Positions 25,610-33,064 of a stretch of DNA of 43,449 nucleotides are shown piece by piece (position 1 is the stretch's first letter; the number at the start of each line of letters is the position of its first letter). Origin of the DNA: an uncultured Aureimonas sp. (GTDB taxonomy: Bacteria > Pseudomonadota > Alphaproteobacteria > Rhizobiales > Rhizobiaceae); contig NZ_CAJYIU010000108.1 of assembly GCF_913775355.1 (NCBI RefSeq), positions 1-43,449 on the forward strand, given 5' to 3'. Position numbers and translations under genes: made by a program. Below the pieces are notes generated by a model. That model made no database searches and was not told the DNA's origin. It was given only the letters and a program-made list of their open reading frames with translations.

Positions 25610-26503
25610 ATGAGTGTCTGGACAAAGCATGGAGCGACGGCGATCGGGCTGGTCGCGATCGGGTTCTGGGCTGGGCTTGCCTTGGCGACCGTAGCGGCGA
25701 ACGGGATTCCACCGTTCGAGCTGTTGGCCCTATCGTTCGGTGTCGCCTTCGCCAGCGGCATGGGCGTGCTCGGACTGCGAGGACGAGAGGCGTTGGCTCG
25801 GTTGCGGCAACCGATCGCGCCCTGGGCGACCGCCTTCGTCGCGATCTTCCTCTACCACGCTCTTTACTTCTTCGCGTTGGCAACGGTGCCCGCAGCCCGG
25901 GCGAGTCTGATTGCCTATCTCTGGCCGTTGTTGATTGTGCTGTTTGCAGCATGGATGCCTGGAGGCCAGCGACTGAGGCTGCATCATCTGAGCGGCGCGG
26001 CCTTGGGTTTTCTTGGTGTGGCGGTCCTCTTCGTCGGACGGCAGGACACCGCCGCAACAGCTACGAGCCAGTTGGGCTATCTCGCCGCTCTCGGCTGTGC
26101 GGGAATCTGGGCGGGCTATTCGGTGGCTAACCGACGGTTCGCAGATATACCGAGCGACATGTTGATCGGCATCTGCGGTGCAGTCATGCTTGCCGGAACG
26201 ACGGTGCACCTGATGACGGAAACGACCGTCATGCCGGGCGGGCAGCAGTGGTTGGCGATTCTGTTCCTTGGCATAGGCCCAACCGGTCTTGCCTTTCTCG
26301 CTTGGGACCATGCGACGAAGCACGGCGACATCTCGCTTCTGGCGCCGATGTCCTACCTAGCCCCGCTCGTATCGACGCTCCTGCTCGTCCTCACCGGACA
26401 GGCGCCAGCCACCTTGGCCATGGGCCTTTCCGCAGTCCTGATCGTTGGAGGCGCGGTTCTGGCAGGACGCGGCGGACAACACCGAACACGTAAAGCGCAG
26501 TGA
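25610..26503 (+). CDS. EamA-family (DMT) transporter, second copy
   Basis: A 297-residue membrane protein with ten predicted helices and two EamA repeats. Seen are AIGFWAGLALATVAANGIPP (16-35), ALYFFALATVPAARASLIAY (88-107), GYSVANRRFADIPSD, GPTGLAFLAWDHATKHGDIS and LLAPMSYLAPLVSTLLLVLT. The pattern is like YddG, an aromatic amino-acid exporter, though substrate identity is only a family guess. It is not a recent duplicate of the 23729 gene; the two differ along their lengths. It starts 59 bp after the AraC stop and may share its transcript. Confidence 0.88.
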   Translation: MSVWTKHGATAIGLVAIGFWAGLALATVAANGIPPFELLALSFGVAFASGMGVLGLRGREALARLRQPIAPWATAFVAIFLYHALYFFALATVPAARASLIAYLWPLLIVLFAAWMPGGQRLRLHHLSGAALGFLGVAVLFVGRQDTAATATSQLGYLAALGCAGIWAGYSVANRRFADIPSDMLIGICGAVMLAGTTVHLMTETTVMPGGQQWLAILFLGIGPTGLAFLAWDHATKHGDISLLAPMSYLAPLVSTLLLVLTGQAPATLAMGLSAVLIVGGAVLAGRGGQHRTRKAQ

Positions 26504-26752
26504 CGGCTTAAGCTTCGAAGCAGAAAACAAGGGAATGCGGCTCTGGCGCATCTTCGATCAGGAACTTCGACGTGAAGGACAACGTCAGATCGCACACGAA
26601 CCTAAGGCCGCCACATTGGGCTTCAGGCGTTCTGCTACATTCCCTGTGCCGACACGAGCCCAATTCGAACTGGCGGCAGAGATCGACCCGCGTTGACTGA
26701 ACGTCCGCTTCCGGATGCAAATTGAAGCGAAGTGAACGCCCTAGAAGGGTCG

Positions 26753-27615
26753 TCAAGCGACGTCCTGTATCCGGGACGCCGAACGAAATGTTGTGATGTT
26801 GGTCAGCTTATGGAGTGTCTTGACGGCGTACATCTCGGCATCTGCGGCTGCCAAGATCTGGTAGGCATCGTCCCCTGGGCGCCAGATAGCACCGCCGGCG
26901 CTGAGGCCAAGCGGCTTGTCGAGATTGGAAACGTAAAGACCGTTCTCGACGAGTACGCGAAGCCGGTCCAGCCGACGATCAAGGTCGATGCGCGTCGGTT
27001 CCAGAAGGAGAATGTAGAACTCGTCGCCTCCTACTCGGGCCACATCCTCGCCATTCCGCAGGAAGCTCGTCGCGTCTGACCGACAGATCGGATGGCCTCA
27101 TCGCCTGCCCGGTGGCCGAACGCATCGTTGATGCCCTTGAGGTCATCAAGATCCACCACCACCATCGAGAACGCTTCGCCACTGTAGACCGCCCGATCGC
27201 AGTTCGTTGTCACGGCCCGGTCGAAGCGGCGACGGTTCAGAAGACCCGTCAGGGGATTCTCGAACGCGGCCTGCTGCATCTCGACCTGCAGCCGCTTGGC
27301 GGCGGTGATGTTCTGCGAGATCGACATGATGCGCCACACGGCACCGGTGACGGGGTCGAGACAGGGTGACAGCGTTGTCCGAAACCACTGCCGACCATTC
27401 GCCAGGTCGGCGAACTCCTCGAATTGATGGGCTCGGCGCGTACGAAGACAGGTGGCGTAGCGATCCTGTAGAACGCCTGCCATGCGCTCGCTGATCCGAG
27501 GGTCGAGCCGCTGGTCGAGATCGTCCTTCACAACGCCCGCTCGCACGGGCTGGCGCAGCGCTTTCCCGTCTACCTCGGAGAGGCCCAGGAGGTTGTCCGG
27601 CCTGTGAGGGCGCAA
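26753..27615 (-). pseudogene. PAS-GGDEF diguanylate cyclase, frameshifted and 5'-truncated
   Basis: A PAS domain tail (HQFEEFADLANGRQWFRTTL, then GAVWRIMSISQNITAAKR) leads into a GGDEF domain (FENPLTGLLNRRRFDRAV, then DLDDLKGINDAFGHRAGDEA). The frame then shifts within 27065-27085. The other frame continues with SFLRNGEDVARVGGDEFYIL, the signature loop, to the stop at 26753. A net loss of one base explains the shift. The 5' end is also missing: the first half of the PAS domain is not recognisable upstream of about 27500. If intact it would make cyclic di-GMP. As it stands it is probably inactive. Confidence 0.75.
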
Positions 27616-28119
27616 TGTCTGTCGATCGACGCCCTGTGTGCTGCCGAGCGCCTGCCCGCCGTCGACGCGGTGATCCTGCTCAGGGCCCTCGGGGTGATCG
27701 CTGAATCGGTGCCGGCAGGCGAGGTATGCATCCCTCCGGGACCGGCGGACGGCATCATGCGGAAGGTCCTGACGTCCTTCCTCGTCCCCGGCGGCGAATC
27801 GTCATGGGCACCATCCGACCTGGTCGCGTTGCGCGACGCCATCCTGCTGACACCCAGCCTTCGCGGGCCGCGACAGGCTCCGTCGGTCGGAGTATGCGAC
27901 GTCGACACGGCCGCGCTCGACGCCGTGGAGGACCTGCGTGGCTTGGTGCCGGTGCCCGAGCCTGGCCGCATCACCCTGCCGTTGCGGCGTGTTCCGACGC
28001 GCATCCGGTGCGCCGTGATCCGAAGTGTTCTTGAGGGGCATCTGAAGCCCGTTAGGATGGGGCCGCGTCCGAACGGCAACTTGCTGGACCTATGCGTGGC
28101 GTTCGACGGATTACCTTGA
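27604..28119 (+). CDS. Unrecognised protein, possibly 5'-truncated gene remnant
   Basis: A frame of 171 codons with normal GC-rich third positions and a protein-like composition (VDAVILLRALGVIAESVPAG; LVALRDAILLTPSLRGP; LPLRRVPTRIRCAVIRSVLE). The coding-like sequence extends upstream in the same frame to about 27475 (PLVEIVLHNARSHGLAQRFP) without a start codon, until a TAG at 27469. That suggests the 5' end was lost. There it runs head-on into the truncated PAS-GGDEF gene. The C-terminal pattern faintly recalls the tails of TniQ-like transposition proteins, but no family is assigned. It lies 150 bp upstream of the TIGR04255 gene. Confidence 0.4.
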   Translation: MRAQCLSIDALCAAERLPAVDAVILLRALGVIAESVPAGEVCIPPGPADGIMRKVLTSFLVPGGESSWAPSDLVALRDAILLTPSLRGPRQAPSVGVCDVDTAALDAVEDLRGLVPVPEPGRITLPLRRVPTRIRCAVIRSVLEGHLKPVRMGPRPNGNLLDLCVAFDGLP

Positions 28120-28269
28120 GATTCAGTTGGTGACGACGATACGGGCGCGGGCGGTGAAGGACCGAACCTGTCCGGCCCCCGCTCACGCCGCATAAACCCT
28201 ATCGACATAAGCTGCTTCACACCCTACTTCACAGGATGCTAGGCTTGTCGCGAAGTTGGGGAGCCGACG

Positions 28270-29067
28270 ATGGAAGATCGCAAGGAGCCGTTTTACGGAA
28301 AGGTGCCGTCGGAGGTGCCGTTGAAGGACGCACCGCTGGTGCGTGTCATCTCGCAGCTCGGCTTCGAGGAGATCCTGTCCGTCGCCGACCGGAACTTCAT
28401 CGCCCCCTTCCAAGAACGCATCCGTTCGACATACCGCAGCCTGCGCCCGGAGCAGGTCGCCGTCGTTACCCTCGGGCTGGCCGGCCAGACCATGCGGCAG
28501 GAGACTGTCTGGCGGTTCTACGACGCCGAAGAGGTCTGGCGCGTCAGCCTCGCGACGAACTTCGTCTCGCTGGAGACGCGCGTCTACACGAACCGCAAGG
28601 ACTTCGTGCGCCGCATCGGCGAGATCGCCGAGGCCGCCGACGAGTGCCTGAAGGTCGGCGGTTTCGACAGGGTCGGTGTCCGGTACGTCGATCTCGTGCG
28701 CGGCGAGCACCTGCCCCGCCTGGGCGAGCTGGTCGATCCCGCCTTCCTGGGCGTGTACGGCAAGGGCGGCGACATGGCCGCGGTCCAGCACCAGTTCAGT
28801 GAGATGGTCGCGTCCGTGGAGGAGGGGCAGATGTCCGCCCGCTGGGGCATGCTCCCGGCCAACGCCACGTACGACGTCAACGTGCTCGCCCCGATCGGCG
28901 AACCTTCGTGGTTCCTCGACGTCGACGTCTACGCCGACAATGCCACGTTGCCGAAGCCGGTGCCGGGGAACGAAGTGTCCGACCTGGCGTATGCTCTTGC
29001 GACTCGCGCCTACAGCGTCTTCAAGTGGGCGACGACCGAGCATTTCGCCAAAGCCTACGGAGGTTGA
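28270..29067 (+). CDS. TIGR04255-family protein
   Basis: A 265-residue soluble protein that fits the TIGR04255 family of sporadically distributed proteins of unknown function. The opening VPLKDAPLVRVISQLGFEEI (about 16-35), the central WRFYDAEEVWRVSLATNFVS with TRVYTNRKDFVRRI, and RVGVRYVDLVRGEH are the family landmarks. GGGAG lies 6 bp before the ATG. It is the first gene of a three-gene cassette: the next gene begins 2 bp after its stop. The family is often found near defence or mobile genes, which agrees with the Wadjet operon downstream. No enzymatic motif is visible. Confidence 0.8.
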   Translation: MEDRKEPFYGKVPSEVPLKDAPLVRVISQLGFEEILSVADRNFIAPFQERIRSTYRSLRPEQVAVVTLGLAGQTMRQETVWRFYDAEEVWRVSLATNFVSLETRVYTNRKDFVRRIGEIAEAADECLKVGGFDRVGVRYVDLVRGEHLPRLGELVDPAFLGVYGKGGDMAAVQHQFSEMVASVEEGQMSARWGMLPANATYDVNVLAPIGEPSWFLDVDVYADNATLPKPVPGNEVSDLAYALATRAYSVFKWATTEHFAKAYGG

Positions 29068-29069
29068 CC

Positions 29070-29825
29070 GTGTTCGCCCCAAACATCGAGATCATGCCGC
29101 CGACGGACGTTGCCGCGCATGTCTGGACGGCGGACAAGGAGAACTCCCTTCCGCTCGACGGCTGGCTGAGGCTGGACGGTGCCGCACGCGCGTTGATCGT
29201 CGGCCGCTACGGAATGGGCACGTCCACGTCGCCGGCACCTTTGCCCGACGGCATCGTGCTCGTCAGCTACACGTCCTCGCGCGGGCTGCCCGTCTCCCCG
29301 GGGCACGTCGCGCGGACTGCGGACTCGGCGGGCGAGAACGCCGTCGCCGTCGCGGAACCCGCCTTCGGCGAGATCGGCGAGATACGCACGCTGTCAGGCC
29401 TGACCTTCGACCAGCTCGCCACGGTCATGGGCGTCCAGCGGCGCTCGATCCACAACTGGATGGCCGGCGGCAACGTCAGGCCGTCACACCGCGAGCGGCT
29501 CGGCCGCGTGCTCGCCGTCCTCCGGCACGTCGATCGCGGTTCGGCGCGCGAGAACGCGAACCTCCTGCTGGCGCCCGTCGCCGCCGGCGCGACGGGCCTC
29601 GACATGCTCCGCGACGGACGCTTCGAGGAGCTGGCGCAGGCGGCCGGCAAGGGGGCAGGCCGGTCCGAGCCGCTGCGCATCGACCGCTCCCGAACGCCGC
29701 TTCGTGGCGAGGAGCCGGGTGGTTGGCTCGAAGCCGTCGTGCGTGCCTCTTCCAGTGAACCTGCCGGCGACGCTACCCTCGTCCGCGGGCGCGAGACGAG
29801 GCGGGTGCCCTTCCCGAAGAGGTGA
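29070..29825 (+). CDS. Helix-turn-helix protein of a three-gene cassette
   Basis: A 251-residue protein. A helix-turn-helix is clear at about 108-152 (LTFDQLATVMGVQRRSIHNW, then RPSHRERLGRVLAVL). The N-terminal about 100 residues and the C-terminal about 80 are not recognised; the latter end in a basic tail (RRVPFPKR). The GTG at 29070 is chosen because GGAGG sits 6 bp upstream and it follows the previous stop by 2 bp; an ATG lies 24 bp further in. It may regulate the cassette and the Wadjet promoter, or be an antitoxin-like partner of its neighbours. Pairing of a TIGR04255 protein with an HTH protein is consistent with a functional unit. Confidence 0.75.
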   Translation: MFAPNIEIMPPTDVAAHVWTADKENSLPLDGWLRLDGAARALIVGRYGMGTSTSPAPLPDGIVLVSYTSSRGLPVSPGHVARTADSAGENAVAVAEPAFGEIGEIRTLSGLTFDQLATVMGVQRRSIHNWMAGGNVRPSHRERLGRVLAVLRHVDRGSARENANLLLAPVAAGATGLDMLRDGRFEELAQAAGKGAGRSEPLRIDRSRTPLRGEEPGGWLEAVVRASSSEPAGDATLVRGRETRRVPFPKR

Positions 29826-29830
29826 CGGGC

Positions 29831-30652
29831 ATGGCAGACGGCATGGTCGAGGTAGCGGAGGCGGAAGACGACCGCGACCCGCTCGAGAGCTGGCGGCAGG
29901 GCGACTACACGCTTGGGGTCCGCGACTTCCCGACCATCGTCCTTGCGGCGGACGGAAGCCCCGACCTCCTGTTCCGCGAGGTCGTCGGCGTCGCCGTCGT
30001 CACCCAGACGTGCGACATCGTCAACGCCGGGGAGGGCAAGGATAGCGTCATCGCCGCTCCCCTCGTGCAGGCGTCGGAGAAGTTGCTGAAGGAGGCGGCG
30101 GCCGGACGGTCGCCCGTTTGCGCCGTCCTCGACAACCCGCCCACGCCGGACGTGGTCGTTGACCTCGGTCGGATGATGGCGGTCGAGAAGGCCGTCGTCC
30201 GGACCTGGGAGCGGCTAGAGGGGTTTGGGACCGACGAGGGGAGGGCCGGGTTCGGAAGCGCTCTCGAGCGCAAGCACGGCCGCTTCGCGTACCCCGACCC
30301 CTTCGTGCGCGCAATCTCGAAGTGGCGGAGTCGGATCCTGTCGAAGCACGACAAGGATTCGGAGACCGGGCGCGTCTACCGCTCGGTCAGGATGCTCCGC
30401 GTCGCCGCGTACCCGCATTGGGAGGCGGAAGCAGTCCGGGTGCTGCTTTACGTCGTCCTGGAGGACGGCGACCTCCCGGCCAACGACAAGGAGATGGGCG
30501 CAGAGCTGAAGGCGCAGCTCGACGCGATCGTCTTACCGGAGAGGTACTCTTGGGCCGAGGGGCGGTTCAGGATCGGCACACTCGACCAGCTCACGGCGCG
30601 GGACCTTCATGAGAGCCAAGTGCTCGACGTGAACTTCCTCAGCGGGATCTGA
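29831..30652 (+). CDS. Unknown protein with TQTCDI motif
   Basis: A 273-residue soluble protein. The one clear landmark is VVGVAVVTQTCDIVN (about 51-65), a Q-x-CDI motif seen in an uncharacterised family often found in defence neighbourhoods. The first part has WRQGDY, also typical. The middle is rich in charged residues and a late segment (YSWAEGRFRIGTLDQLTARD) is probably structured. The ATG at 29831 has AGAGGTG upstream; a GTG at 29822 overlaps the previous stop and is the alternative. It is the third gene of the cassette, with a 5-bp gap before it and 212 bp after it to jetA. The function is unknown. Confidence 0.65.
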   Translation: MADGMVEVAEAEDDRDPLESWRQGDYTLGVRDFPTIVLAADGSPDLLFREVVGVAVVTQTCDIVNAGEGKDSVIAAPLVQASEKLLKEAAAGRSPVCAVLDNPPTPDVVVDLGRMMAVEKAVVRTWERLEGFGTDEGRAGFGSALERKHGRFAYPDPFVRAISKWRSRILSKHDKDSETGRVYRSVRMLRVAAYPHWEAEAVRVLLYVVLEDGDLPANDKEMGAELKAQLDAIVLPERYSWAEGRFRIGTLDQLTARDLHESQVLDVNFLSGI

Positions 30653-30741
30653 CCCGGCCGCGTCCCCTGAGGCGTCCGACCTCCGCCGCTAGGCCGTCCG
30701 GGCGTCGCTCGGAACCCACAGGTTTCGGCCACCCGTAAGGA

Positions 30742-30771
30742 TTGCGTTCCTTCCCGGCAGGAAGAACAATA
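30742..30771 (+). promoter_or_regulatory. Candidate promoter and operator for the Wadjet operon
   Basis: TTGCGT (30742-30747) and ACAATA (30766-30771) are spaced by 18 bp and fit a vegetative promoter. The inverted repeat TTCCT-N7-AGGAA (30747-30763) overlaps the end of the first box and lies in the spacer, where a repressor would block polymerase. This is the only AT-richer patch in the 212-bp gap before jetA, which starts about 95 bp downstream. The helix-turn-helix protein encoded upstream is an obvious candidate ligand. All of this is inference from sequence. Confidence 0.35.
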
Positions 30772-30864
30772 ACGTAAAGCATCCTTTCGGGGGAACAGGG
30801 TGAAGGATTCGATAGGACAGGGGCGGCGTGCCGCGGCCGTCGGCGCACCGCCGGGCGGGCGTCA

Positions 30865-32385
30865 GTGACCCTGTTCCGCTACCTCTCCGACGACGCGTTC
30901 CTGATCTTCTCGCGCAAGCATCGGTTCCTCTACGAGGCCGCCCTGCTCGAGGTCCACGAGCGCTTCTTCTCCTCCGGCACCTCCTTCCCGACGCCGCAGG
31001 AGATCACGCACGCGGTCTACGACCTCCTCGCCAAGCGGCCGGAGCTGCTCGCCGACGGCGACGACCCCGTGGAGGGATTGCCGGAGGTCGTCTCCAAAGG
31101 GCGCAGGCGGCTCCGGTTCGCCGGCCCGGCCAGGGAGACGGGCGACAGGGCGCTGAAGGCTGCGGCGCAGGTATACCAAGGACTCGTGCGCACCGGCTGG
31201 CTCGAGGAGGAGGAGTACGGCATCCGCGTCACCGTGGACATGCCGATGGGCGCGCTCCTCGTCGTCCAGCGCCTGTCGAGCCTCAAGTCCGACGTGTCGC
31301 AGCGCTTCGGCGGCCTCGTCGTGCACATCAAGACCAGCCTTGAGCTCGTGGAGCGCCTGTCGGCCTCCGACGGCGAGCGCGCGCGATCGTCGGCCGTCCA
31401 TGCGCTCCGGGAGGCGCGGGTCAACGCGGACGGCTTCGTGCGCACGCTGAGGGCGATCCTGTCCGACCTCAGGCGCATCAGGAAGACGCTCCTCGAGTCC
31501 GACAGCCTGCGCAGCAAGATGGAGACCTACTTCGAGGAGTTCATCGGCGAGCTGGTCCTGAAGGACTTCCAGGCCATCCTGACCTTCAACCATCCCTACC
31601 GCTTCCGTGACCAGATCGTGTCGACCGCCCGGCGGATCTCCTACACGGAGGAACTCCTCGGGGCGATCGCCGCCGGTTACGTGGACATCGGGGTCGCCAA
31701 CTCCGTCGACGCCGCGCGGATCGAGGCCGAGGGCGACCTCCTCTCCATCGAGGCGACATTCGAGACGATCGGCGAGATGTTCGAGCGCATCGCCCAGTTC
31801 CGCCGGGCGCTGGAGCAGCGACTCCGGAACACGGTGAAGTACGCCGAACAGGGGGAGCGGGGACTCGCCTCGCGGGCGCGCGTCCTCGTGGCGCGCCTCG
31901 AGCCGCTTCTGGCCGCCGATCCCGGGCGCTACGCGACGGCGACGGTCCCGTTCGGGGTCGAGGACCGTACCGTGCCCTGGTCCGACAAGCTCCTCGCGCC
32001 CGTCAAGGTCGCCCGCCAGTCCGTAGAGGCAAAGGCGATTGCCGATCGGCCCCGCGACCCCCTGCACGAGTTCCGCAAGCGCATGCGCGCGGACTATCTC
32101 GATCGCATCCAGCCCTCGCCGGAACGGGTAGGCGCCTTCCTCGAGCGCCACCTCGCGCCCGACCACGCGACCGAGTCCCGGTTCCTGGAGATCGCCGACG
32201 TCGACGAGTTCCTCGCGTTCGACGCGGCCCGCCGATACGCGATGACCGGCAACGTGCCGGATGAGCTAGCCCGGTCCTTCGAGTTCGCAAGCCTCGCTGA
32301 CGGCGCGCCGCACGACAGCGACTGGCTGACGTGCGGCAACTTCGCGATCCGCCGGCGGCGCGATCGAATCCTTGGGGGCAACTGA
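30865..32385 (+). CDS. jetA: Wadjet protein JetA
   Basis: A 506-residue JetA subunit of the DUF5716 (PF18982) type. The start VTLFRYLSDDAFLIFSRKHR and the long central helices (RFGGLVVHIKTSLELVERLS; TYFEEFIGELVLKDFQAILT) match that family rather than the DUF3375 form of type I systems. JetA is the kleisin-like bridge of the JetABC complex, joining the JetC heads and binding JetB. The GTG at 30865 gives the conserved N-terminus; no strong ribosome site is seen. One base separates its stop from the jetB start. With B, C and D it senses and eliminates small circular DNA. Confidence 0.88.
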   Translation: MTLFRYLSDDAFLIFSRKHRFLYEAALLEVHERFFSSGTSFPTPQEITHAVYDLLAKRPELLADGDDPVEGLPEVVSKGRRRLRFAGPARETGDRALKAAAQVYQGLVRTGWLEEEEYGIRVTVDMPMGALLVVQRLSSLKSDVSQRFGGLVVHIKTSLELVERLSASDGERARSSAVHALREARVNADGFVRTLRAILSDLRRIRKTLLESDSLRSKMETYFEEFIGELVLKDFQAILTFNHPYRFRDQIVSTARRISYTEELLGAIAAGYVDIGVANSVDAARIEAEGDLLSIEATFETIGEMFERIAQFRRALEQRLRNTVKYAEQGERGLASRARVLVARLEPLLAADPGRYATATVPFGVEDRTVPWSDKLLAPVKVARQSVEAKAIADRPRDPLHEFRKRMRADYLDRIQPSPERVGAFLERHLAPDHATESRFLEIADVDEFLAFDAARRYAMTGNVPDELARSFEFASLADGAPHDSDWLTCGNFAIRRRRDRILGGN

Positions 32386-32386
32386 G

Positions 32387-33064
32387 ATGCTGGGCGAATT
32401 CGAGGATATCGAAGCGCGGTACGGCGCGGAGAAGGGGGCGGACCTCAGGAAGGCGTGCCGCTACCTGATCCGCAACCAGTTCGCCTATTCCGGCGACCGG
32501 GGCGTCGCGACGGTCTACAACACACTGGTCGACAACCGCTTCCGCCGCGTTGCCGACGGCCTGTTCGACAGCCTTGGCTACCGGGTCCTGCGCAATGCGG
32601 AGGAGCAGTGGGTCGGGATCGTCCTCGATGACGACGATTCCGGTTCGGTCCCCAAGCTGAAGCTGGACGAGACCGTCGTGGTGCTGGTGCTCGGCAGCCA
32701 CTGGCAGGAGGACGCCGACGTCGGCAACCTCCTCGACCGGGCAACCTCCCTGACCACGGCCAACGCCCTCTACGAGCGGTACCGCGACATCGTGCAGGGA
32801 GCCGGCAAGGCGGCAATCACGCCCGTCAGGTTCACCGAGATCCTTCGCGAGCTGGCGCAGCGCAACGTCGTGTCGCTCGGCGAACTCGACCGCGACCAGC
32901 AGGACCGCGAGGTCGAAATCCGCCCGATGGTGAAGCTCCTCACAGGGGCCGACGCCCTGCTGCGCCTGGAGGGCTACGTCAGGTCGGAGGAGGCATCCGT
33001 CCGGCCGGGACGGCCCGCGGAGCCGTCAGGCTCGGGCGGCATGGAAGACACGGGAGAGGCGTGA
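32387..33064 (+). CDS. jetB: Wadjet protein JetB (DUF4194-like)
   Basis: A 225-residue protein with the winged-helix character of JetB/DUF4194: YLIRNQFAYSGDRGVATVYN (about 27-46), DNRFRRVADGLFDSLGYRVL, and VVLVLGSHWQEDADV. Late segment VRFTEILRELAQRNVVSLGE resembles a winged helix, as in MukE/ScpB-type kite subunits. The tail of about 30 residues is Gly/Pro/Ser-rich. The ATG at 32387 has GGGGG about 9 bp upstream. The stop overlaps the jetC start by one base (TGATG). It probably dimerises on JetA and regulates DNA engagement. Confidence 0.87.
   Translation: MLGEFEDIEARYGAEKGADLRKACRYLIRNQFAYSGDRGVATVYNTLVDNRFRRVADGLFDSLGYRVLRNAEEQWVGIVLDDDDSGSVPKLKLDETVVVLVLGSHWQEDADVGNLLDRATSLTTANALYERYRDIVQGAGKAAITPVRFTEILRELAQRNVVSLGELDRDQQDREVEIRPMVKLLTGADALLRLEGYVRSEEASVRPGRPAEPSGSGGMEDTGEA

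Noticed and set aside
26511-26535. AAGCTTCGAAGC-type palindrome after the second EamA gene as a terminator
   Set aside because: No loop or T-run; a self-complementary ten-mer alone is weak evidence.
27570-28220. Minus-strand frame opposite the unrecognised plus-strand fragment
   Set aside because: Ser/Arg/Thr/Pro-rich composition typical of an antisense shadow; the plus frame has the coding-like pattern.
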